NCBI GenBank assembly: GCA_028565715.1
Contig: JAOXYC010155551.1
Span: forward strand, 1 to 13,490
DNA length: 13,490 nt
DNA from: Phoronis pallida
Taxonomy: Eukaryota; Phoronida; Phoronidae
Reading direction: 5' to 3'
A model generated the notes under the pieces. It saw only the letters and a list, made by a program, of their open reading frames with translations, was not told where the DNA came from and did not search any database. A program made the translations under genes and the position numbers. Each line of letters starts with the position of its first letter. The first letter of the stretch is position 1. Positions 1 through 7,600 of this stretch are shown one piece after another.

Positions 1-124
1 TTTCTGCAATTTGGATTTTTAGATCCCTGGTGTAAGTTTGAGTGTCATTAACAAAGTTTTTGACTGCTTGAAATACTAAAAAACAGCACTTTTCATTATT
101 GTCCCAATTAGCCATCACCGTATC
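1..124 (-). CDS. possible partial coding exon, minus strand, runs off the window start
   Basis: Reading the minus strand from 124 down to the window edge gives 41 open codons beginning DTVMANWDNNEKCC, with a Cys-Cys pair and an NDT glycosylation-type motif. An in-frame TAA sits just upstream, so the exon must start at the AAAG border (pyrimidine-bearing tract TTGTTTATCCTTAAAAG). The start would be phase 0, which matches the phase 0 donor of the exon at 290-361. No donor is visible before the window ends. I do not recognise the domain. This could be a chance open frame in AT-rich DNA; the acceptor is weak. Confidence 0.22.
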
Positions 125-289
125 CTTTTAAGGATAAACAAGGTAGCTGAATATTAACTGAAACAAGGCAAGAATCAAAACATATCTTGTTTTGCCAATG
201 TACTGGAATAAAGTTTTAACTGAAGTAAACAAAGAAAGCTTTACAGATTAAATTGTGATCAAACAAACATTCAATGTGTCGTGTCTTAC

Positions 290-361
290 CGCACATTTAT
301 CCAGTTTATCAGGGATACATTTTCCTCCTCTGCAAGTAGTTCCGAAAGGGCACCTGATTAC
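290..361 (-). CDS. probable internal exon encoding a cysteine-rich segment (LDL-receptor-A-like spacing)
   Basis: On the minus strand a 72 bp stretch is bounded by CTATAG (acceptor, with a T/C-rich tract before it) and a strong GTAAG donor. Both borders are phase 0. It encodes VIR followed by CPFGTTCRGGKCIPDKLDKC and A. The C-x5-C-x4-C-x7-C pattern with GGKCIP resembles the first half of an LDL-receptor class A module, or another small disulfide-rich extracellular fold. The acidic calcium-binding end of an LDLa repeat (SDE) is not seen in the next candidate exon, so the family call is only a resemblance. It most likely belongs to a secreted or extracellular protein transcribed leftwards. Confidence 0.45.
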
Positions 362-622
362 CTATAGATGAGAACTACAAGTTAGAAAGAGGGACACGGT
401 TTGAAATCGTCACGGCCTTCTTCAGCAAGTGGCACTGTTATAGTTTGTGATTCTTCACTCATCAAACTCTAAAACCCTAAAGCGCAGGAATACTTTCTTG
501 AAAATCCACAGAAAAGTCACCATGCCGATACACATTATAAAAATGCACGATATGGTCTGCATTTGTGTACACGTCATCGATTTAGTTACCGCCTCGAGTC
601 GGAATCAAAACCTCGCAAGTAG

Positions 623-902
623 GTGTGGGAACCGGCGTACGTCTACCAAGACAAGACAGAGTACTTTACTTTTATCGGTAAGTGGTCGAATAAACATGGA
701 TCAGGAGCCGAAAAAAACTCGCTAATTTGAATAATTTTATATTATACTTATTGATTTAAAACGTTGATTGACAGGAATTGGAAAACGTGGACAGCAACCA
801 ATTTTATTTGGCCTAGATGAACCTACGCCACAAGGTGCACGTTTGTGTCTCTCCAACACTTCAGAATGTGTGACAACCAGAAACTGCAGAAACACCGTCT
901 GA
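623..902 (+). CDS. alternative plus-strand model: last two exons of an unknown gene (623-677 and 775-902)
   Basis: Exon 623-677 reads VWEPAYVYQDKTEYFTFI and ends at a strong GTAAGTGG donor in phase 1. The next exon starts after GATTGACAG at 775 and restores the frame (GIGKRGQQPILFGLDEP...), ending in a three-cysteine tail (LCLSNTSECVTTRNCRNTV) and TGA at 900-902. The join removes an in-frame TAG upstream and gives a protein-like composition of about 60 residues. The acceptor before 623 is weak and no earlier exon was found. The second exon overlaps the minus-strand candidate 827-898, and both are unlikely to be real. The product is not recognised. Confidence 0.27.
827..898 (-). CDS. probable internal exon of the minus-strand cysteine-rich gene
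   Basis: The acceptor on the minus strand is excellent (TTATATTTGCTTTTTCAG) and the donor GGC|GTAGGT is acceptable. The 72 bp between them are open in phase 0 and read TVFLQFLVVTHS followed by EVLERHKRAPCG. A second in-frame acceptor (CTGCAG) lies 15 bases inside. Phase 0 at both ends allows joining to 1730-1780 upstream and to 290-361 downstream. The HKR stretch before APCG could be a basic processing site, which is inference only. An overlapping plus-strand exon model (775-902) competes with this call. Confidence 0.33.
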
Positions 903-1729
903 AAAAGCAAATATAATCATATCATTCATCACTGGAACGAGTGCGAAATGTGGCCAGGTGACAAATTGTGAAGCGATATTTTTCTTTAAAATTGTAATTT
1001 GGTATATGGATTTTGACTTTGATATAACACTGGAGGGTATGAAAGGTTTAAGCAAAACCTATGGTTGGTCGATGAGTTACCGCAACATGAATCTTATACT
1101 TTAAAATTTGTCGCGGTATCGCTTTAAGATAATTTTATGACGCTTATATCCACTTTATTTATTTACACAATATATGGTCTAAGTTTTGGTTTCAAGAACT
1201 ATAGTACAAGAAACAAATCAGTAAAATGCATACAACAGGTAGGAAAACTTAACAAGAAAGATAACTTACAGCAAAAGCGACGACTTTCAACTCCATTTTC
1301 CGAACAAATTAGATTTGAACTACAACGAAAACTTGTATTTATCACAGGCGTTATCACCACACGAGCCAGTGGGTGGAGTTTGACATTTTTCAAAATTTGA
1401 AAACTGAGCTATTTAACAATCGATCAGTCTTGGTCGTCTGACATAAATTTGGTGTCAGGTGATTTGAATGGATTCAGGGTGGGTCAATGCATTGTAAATG
1501 CGGTTTAAGATTTTTGACATTGTCATCAAAGTGTTTTATTGTTGTCCGACGTGTCATGTTTACGATGACTTGCACATTTTCGGAATACAATATGAAAACA
1601 GTTGATTAAAATTAATTCATACTTGGATGGTTTTGGTTACAGTTGATGTTAATGCAAAGAACATAAAAGAGCACACAAAATTTGTGTAAAACGTTCAATT
1701 CTTTGCGATTAAGAAATATCGCTTCTTAC
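903..1729. other. AT-rich stretch without a convincing gene
   Basis: Only short stop-limited frames are present. The one noteworthy piece is a minus-strand 50 bp stretch (1270-1319) encoding Cys-rich text (SNLICSENGVESRRFC) before a strong GTAAGTT donor. Its phase does not fit the neighbouring candidate exons. Confidence 0.4.
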
Positions 1730-1780
1730 CGTGTTTGAGATGATTGCCTTTATTATACGAACTTTTGTCAAGTCAGGTTC
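1730..1780 (-). CDS. possible internal exon, minus strand
   Basis: On the minus strand, a TTCGACAGTTTTTTAG acceptor and a strong ACG|GTAAGAA donor bound exactly 17 open codons (EPDLTKVRIIKAIISNT), phase 0 at both ends. The phase agrees with the candidate exons at 827-898 and 290-361. It is short and has no recognisable domain, so support rests on splice signals and phase alone. Confidence 0.3.
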
Positions 1781-2251
1781 CTAAAAAACTGTCGAATGGA
1801 TTTAGCAAGCTTTCTCATTTTTGTGCTAAACGCGCACACATTAAAAATGGCGGATCTGGCAGGCATATTTTTAACAAAGTGCAACCTACTGCCACATTTT
1901 TATTCGCTTCACTTCAAATTTACATAAAACGCCTTAATTTGCTCATTATTTAAGCACTTAGAGTTTCGCCAAAATCATTCTCAAAATGAAGGTGCAATGG
2001 CTATCGTTTTCAATGATTTTCTACAGGCAAAACATTTCGCCCATATGCTTCAAGTTTACAGAGAACGCGGAGCACAACATGTTGCAAGGTCAAATGTCAT
2101 ATTTTTATGGAAAATTGCAACAAAAGTTTATAATTAAAAACATGATAGAAGTATCAAACAATACAGGTTTGTATTTATTTATTAACAGAATATGAGCGGT
2201 TGGTTCGGCAGCAGTCCTTTTTCAAACTGTTGTTGAACACATTACTGATAC

Positions 2252-2485
2252 GACTATTTTTCCAGTCCAGGCGGTTTTTCCCACATGCTCTGAGCCGTCG
2301 TTTTTGCTCAAGCTCTAATTGTCCCAACAGTAATCAAATAGTTACCATACAAATCTGTGATGTCACCGCTTCTAATGAAAATGCTGACAGATGTGTATGG
2401 TCATTATTGGATTCCTGTTGGCATAATTAGAGCCTGCGCAAAAACGCCTGTTCAGAGCATATAGGGAAAAACGCCTGAAATAGTC
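2252..2485. repeat. long foldback (inverted repeat) element
   Basis: The left arm (2252-2358) and right arm (2387-2485) are imperfect reverse complements. Matching blocks include the CAGGCG/GTTTTTCCC block, ATGCTCTGA, CGTTTTTGC, GCTCTAATT, CAACAG and ACCATACAAATCTGT against ACAGATGTGTATGGT. A loop of about 28 bases separates the arms. As RNA this would make a hairpin of about 230 nt. It is probably a foldback MITE; the short frames at 2200-2430 (+) and 2372-2656 (-) are by-products of it. I could not define a target-site duplication. Confidence 0.65.
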
Positions 2486-2942
2486 ATAGAGAGATGTTTC
2501 GGGATCGGTTTGCAGAGATATAGATAATACTGGTAAATTAAAAATGTTTATTGTAAAACTAAACAATAAGATAATACGTAAACATGATTGCTCTCTGCAA
2601 AGATTGGCGGATGAAAACGCCCAGAGAGTACAGAATGTACAAATGAGTGTTAACAAATATGGAAATAGGGATGGGTGGGTGACACTTTTTCAAAACGAAT
2701 TGAAATACTAAGGGAAAACTTCAAGAAAAAAAATTGGTGTGCGAGATATGGGATCTCAAAGATCAACACTGCAATGTTTTGACCAAAAATCAATTCCGCG
2801 TACTACTGGCAATATTTAACAAAACCAACACAACATTTGCTAGTTTTGCAGTATAAGAGCATGCTCCGAAATTTCCACCGGTATATCTTGAGCCATTTTT
2901 TAAATCCAAGACACGATACATTTTTCATAAATTGGGCATCTC

Positions 2943-3035
2943 GCCCGAAATCGGCATAGTGGTTTTAGTATAGCTCAGTGGCAGAGTATCGGTCTAATAA
3001 TCCGAAGGTCCTGGGTTCGAGCCCCAGTCGGGCCA
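2943..3035 (+). tRNA. degenerate tRNA-Ile(AAU)-like gene or SINE head
   Basis: From 2971 onward a tRNA body can be drawn: U8-A9, D stem GCTC/GAGT, anticodon stem 2989-2993/3001-3005 with one T-T mismatch, anticodon loop CTAATAA (anticodon AAT, isoleucine), variable loop AGGTC, a perfect T arm CTGGG-TTCGAGC-CCCAG, then TCGGGCC and discriminator A. A box (TAGCTCAGTGGC) and B box (GGTTCGAGCCC) are good. The seven bases just before the body (2964-2970) do not pair with the 3' acceptor strand. GCCCGA at 2943-2948 does pair with TCGGGC (3028-3033), leaving 22 extra bases at the position 7/8 junction. That makes a tRNA pseudogene or tRNA-derived SINE head more likely than a working tRNA. Confidence 0.7.
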
Positions 3036-3356
3036 CGAAACATTATTAAAAAACATTTTCCTCGAATTAGTTGCTTGAACAGATTCAAAATTATTTATAA
3101 TCAAACTTCGCAACGGTTGAAAGTCTCTATATTGAAATTTGCAGGATCGTTTTAGATAGGAAACACAGTGGTTTTTTGTAAAAAAAAAACTTGTTGAAAA
3201 TTAACCTTCCACTCCAATTACCGATAAAAAAGTAATGAAATGATGACAGGAATTTTATCACTTCCTCAATTATGTCACCACTGGTATCCGTGAAATCATC
3301 GAAAATTGTTTTCAGATATTTGTTTTTAATATATTTTTATATATCAAGAATATGTG

Positions 3357-3870
3357 TCACTTCATAATTAATAAAATACAGGGTATTACACATTTAGTGA
3401 CGATTAATCCCAGATCCGCTTTGACTTGACTTATTCCTGAAATCCCCCACCCCCAAAAAAAAAAAACATTTGCAACCGCACAGGTTCCTCCTGTTAACCG
3501 CCGACTAGTACTGAGTTTTGTTTCTCGGTTGAGGTTTCTGTAGTTACGACATATAATGAGTATGAATGGTTGGCCTGTACATTGTATCTCATCATAGTAA
3601 GCCCATAGGGTGGATAATTTAACCCACACGTGTGATTCATTGCCCATAGGTGGGGTTGGAATGATGAAAGCCAGAGCATATTCACACACCGTTGGATCAT
3701 GCACGTTGCTCCTTCAAAAGCCCCCACCTGCTCATCAGAGATCTCTTGACAGTTCTGCCTGGGGCCGCAAGGTGCCCAGTTGCCCATGGTACGGTAGAGG
3801 ACGTGTTGCAAAAGTCTTGATTAAAGGAAATTTAAGGCCACATGCCCACGTTTTCATCCCTAAGGAATAG
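3357..3870. other. GC-richer patch with overlapping unassigned ORFs
   Basis: Two minus-strand frames (3494-3811 and 3357-3704) and one plus-strand frame (3610-3870) are open together in a patch that is richer in GC than its surroundings. The frame at 3494-3811 contains several cysteines (NWAPCGPRQNC, EGATCMIQRC). None matches a family I recognise, and no splice borders decide between them. It may be an old repeat or a decayed coding fragment. Confidence 0.25.
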
Positions 3871-4159
3871 GTGGTACACTGTAGCTGCAGCTGCAAGCAG
3901 GATAGTACAAGAATTTGAACTAAAACTGCACTACACTAAACGTCTAACCACGTGTCTACGACACCACGACCATGTTCCGTTTTGCGCAGAGAGAAATGCA
4001 CTGAACGGCTACCTATTTCTTACAACCTATGACCGGGCTTCAGCCAAAATTGATCACACACCTAACATGTTACCAACCATTCTAGCCGAATTTTGTATTC
4101 GAAGGGGGTTGCGACGTCAATGTTTGGTTTTTGAATATCCCTTGTTGAAAATAACTTAC

Positions 4160-4208
4160 TTGCACCTAAGTAAAAGAAAATCAAAAACAAATCTGCAAAG
4201 GGGTGCAT
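4160..4208 (-). CDS. candidate first coding exon: signal peptide of a divergent minus-strand gene
   Basis: On the minus strand an ATG (4208-4206) opens 16 codons reading MHPFADLFLIFFYLGA, a short N-terminal segment with a strongly hydrophobic core typical of a signal peptide. It ends at a strong GTAAGTT donor in phase 1. The laminin-type gene on the other strand also ends its first exon in phase 1 inside the signal peptide. The likely downstream partners are the phase 0 exons at 1730-1780, 827-898 and 290-361, but at least one linking exon (phase 1 in, phase 0 out) is missing. The start is not proven because the frame is also open further upstream. Confidence 0.38.
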
Positions 4209-4588
4209 GATTTGAGGGCTTTTGTGTCCGATTTTAACCCTCTTAAGAGAAGCTCTCAAATCACACCTTCTTACAGTTTTTTGAATTGTTTGACTCAGAT
4301 AGAAGTTAATTATGGCATCAAAGGACTCGTACACAAAATGTCTTGTTGATTTGACTTTTTGATGCCAGATCGGGATCAACGAGGAGACAGTGTCATTAAC
4401 TTTAAAAACCCAAGACAATTGAAAATCTGCACATGTCTACAAACTACACATGTCGTACTGCTTTAGACACACCCATTAGTCGTATTTTTATTTCCCGTAC
4501 ACAATGATAGACTGACAAGGATTGGCTCATTCGAAAAATTCATTACGAAGCCAACGTCATTGTTGTGTCAAGTACCGTAGTGAAAATC
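4209..4588. promoter_or_regulatory. putative shared (bidirectional) upstream region
   Basis: This is the gap between the minus-strand candidate ATG and the plus-strand laminin-type ATG. It has an inverted CCAAT (ATTGG) near 4524 and no clear TATA box. It contains two inverted repeats: GATTTGAGGGC with GCTCTCAAATC just upstream of the minus ATG, and a perfect TGGCATCAAA/TTTGATGCCA pair at 4313-4322 and 4358-4367. Promoter function is inference from the divergent layout. Confidence 0.3.
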
Positions 4589-4622
4589 ATGTCGAATATT
4601 GCCGTCTGTTTTGGAATTTTAG
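4589..4622 (+). CDS. exon 1: start and first half of the signal peptide
   Basis: ATG at 4589 begins MSNIAVCFGIL. The exon ends in phase 1 at G|GTAAGAT. The hydrophobic stretch continues in exon 2, so the two together make a signal peptide. The chosen ATG has A at -3 (AAAATCATG) and no other in-frame start is needed. Identification depends on the join to exons 2 and 3. Confidence 0.65.
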
Positions 4623-7600
4623 GTAAGATTAAATATTTAATTTTATTTGTTCAATTATCGTGTGTGTTTTTTCAACAATAGCAAAAGTAATACATTTAAT
4701 TTAATATGCTATTAACAAATTATACCGACACTGTAGTTTTGATATACATTTTTTTTTAAATTTCCCGCTGTATAAAACCGTTTGATATAGATGTACTACT
4801 TTTGGGGATTTATGTCAAAACCAATAAAAAGCATTCATAGTGGAACCATCGTCGAGAACAAATATATTAATGGTTATTCAAAGCAATTTTAAATTCATTT
4901 TACTTCTAGTCTGAGCAGGAACTGATATTATTTAAGTTGGTTGTTTTAACAAGAGTGTTCGCTTTTTAACATTGACAAACCTGGAACAGGGCTCGCTTTT
5001 CAAAAGCCCAGGCTCTAACCAATTTTAAGTCGCATTTACATTTACATTACTATTTATTCAGGTATTTTGATGGTATCAGCACCATACAATGATGCGGGTG
5101 AGTTGGATTGAACTGAAATTAGGCTTGAAATACATACACGATTCATTTTCCATTGTTTTTCAGCTGAATCATTAGTTCCTCAACAAAGACATATGTTAAT
5201 ATTTATTCGTTTTATTTACAAAAACCTGAGGTCGGCGGATAGTATATCGTTATGATGGATTCCTGTATCTTATTTTATTGCTTTTATAATAATAAAGTAT
5301 ACACTTAAATTATCCATAGAGGTCTTTTCTAGTATGTTAAGTGCCGGATAATGATAAATCTTTTTCTTCAGATATCGTAATTGAGTGTGACCACAGAGGC
5401 ACAGTACCTGGACAAACACACAGATATGCTCCGATTTCTGGACAATGCACTTGCAAGGTATATTGGAAGGCCCATAACAATAACGTATCAGGAACGTGTG
5501 GATTCATTGGGGTTTTTTTAATCAAGGTTACGTGTATTGGTTACTTGTCAAATCCAAATTTTCCAAGCAATTAAAATTTTTGCCAATAAATGATATTCAG
5601 ACTTTAATTTAGTACCATCTTCTTGATTGGAAAATAGTTGATGACTTTTAAATAGAACAATTTTAGGCTAAATAGATTCATTTTTGGGTAAAATTTATTC
5701 AATGACTTGGAGACTTAAGTTTATAGCAGAGCCACTTTGTTTCTGACCTTCTCCAAAGGTCCTTGATCACGTGGGGGTGATCTCGTTTTGATCTTCTTGC
5801 CGCTAGACGGCGCTCAGGCATGAGAATGTTTTCGTTGATCGGGGGTAGTTGAAGGCCCTGGTCCCTGTTGAGTGGAGGGCGCTTAACCTTAATCTGAACT
5901 GTTTCCTTGACCTTGCGGGAGTACCATCTCTCTTCTTTTGCGAGTATGATGACTTTGTCCAAACTGACAGTATGACCATATGTCTGGAGATGTTCACGGA
6001 CACCACTGACATTGTCAGGCTTGACGTGCTCAGCAAACCGAGTGGCAATAGTCCGTTTGGTTTCACCAATATAAAAATGCGAGGGGACCCGATCGCAGTT
6101 GACTTGGTAGACAACGCAGGATTGACGTCTAGCGGCAAGAACATCAATACGAGGTCACCCCTCACGTGATCAAGGACATTTTGTAGAAGGTCAGAAACGT
6201 AGTGGCTCTGCTATAAACGTAAGTCTCCAAGTAATGGAATAGATTTTACCCATGTAAAACTCGAGACAAATAAACAACATTTTTCATCAGATTCATTTTC
6301 ATTGTATCTTTGAAATTAAAGTTCTTTGGTTCCTAGTCGCGGTTAATTTTACTCACTTTTATCACTTCGCCTTCTCGGTAAGACTGCTTCTTCAGAAATG
6401 GTGGATTCTGTTAGACTGCGCCGATAGTTGAGCGTAGGAATACAATGAGTTGTCGAACCACAGTATTGTACATATCTGGCAATTGATACTGTACAATCTC
6501 TCTGTTCATACCACGATCTCCAGCTCCAAACTCAAAACTTACCTTTTGAGGCTCGAGTAAAACCAAAACACTCTTTTGGGATATTTTTGATAAACCGTGT
6601 TATCCGTGTGTTTGTATTATTTCAGATTAACTCGGAGGGCAGACGCTGTGACCGATGCAAAGATGGTTTCTTTAACTTAGATGCTGACAACCCTGATGGT
6701 TGCTTAAAGTGTTTCTGCTTCGATAGGGCAGATCGGTGTTCCAGCGCTGAAGGTTTCAGAAGAATAGCGGTATTGGTCGCGTTTAAAAACCTTTCTCCTT
6801 TCAAACAGAGTATAATACATTTACCGCGTAACCGCACTCCCAACAAACTATACTAAACTTGAGTAACTAATATAATCATATGTATCGTAAAATAGGAACT
6901 AAAATTGTATAAAACTTGCGATGTACATGGATTGCATTCTTCTTCTATCGATGGTTAACACTGCTTGCATAATAAGACAAATGATGCAACGTTTATGAAA
7001 ATCGTGATTTGTTCTAAACAATATTAATTGCTTCCCATCAGATACGCCCAAACCTGGACGAAAGAAGTAAACAGATGGACAAGTTCTCATTGGTTGCATA
7101 CAACAGAGACAAGCCGCATGACATTGTCAGAGTGTCGAGTTTACCTATCTATTACCATCAAAGCATAAATGAGGTTTATAGCAACGGCATTGGTGCTTAT
7201 GATCGACAAGACAATACACAACTTTTTTTCAAGATGCCATCTATTTTCCTTGGCAATAAGGTAAGTAATAGCTATGTTGATTCCTTTGTCAACCTGAAAT
7301 TCTCATACGCTAACGTCACCAGGCGTGGAATAGTCAGATCTTGTGCACGCATGATGCGTGCAATAGATAGAAATAATACAAAAGCGTATTAAAAGTTGAT
7401 ATATCATCGAATAGATTATGGTTTTGACTAGGGTTTGAATTTATTTCTAAAATAAGGTGTTATATAAAACAAATAATCCGGTTTTCATTCGTTCAATAGC
7501 ACAATATTTTCATGAAAATAATTGCAGTATTGTACTCATAAACATTCATTATTTGTTTTAACATTTTCAAAATGGGTGTAAGTTTTTTACTTTGTATATA

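Noticed and set aside
4062-4418. 118-codon minus-strand ORF beginning MSWVFKV
   Set aside because: No recognisable domain; it crosses the strong GTAAGTT donor at 4159. Only its internal ATG segment (4160-4208) was kept as a candidate signal-peptide exon.
5164-5230. Possible extra exon after the TTTTTCAG at 5163 (AESLVPQQRHM...)
   Set aside because: No donor at a usable position gives a length divisible by three, while exon 2 and exon 3 join directly in phase; a TGA follows.
5803-6169. Open frames of 120 codons (-) and 106 codons (+) over the inverted-repeat element
   Set aside because: Only the third, minus-strand frame shows GIY-YIG motifs; these are shadows of it.
5686-6251. Hammerhead ribozyme in the Penelope-like element, as known in some pseudo-LTRs
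   Set aside because: I looked for the CUGANGA and GAAA core pair in the arms and did not find a consistent set.
7261-7392. Unspliced extension of exon 5 into the intron
   Set aside because: It follows a consensus GTAAGT donor and lacks L4 similarity, whereas the join to 7612 continues the domain exactly.
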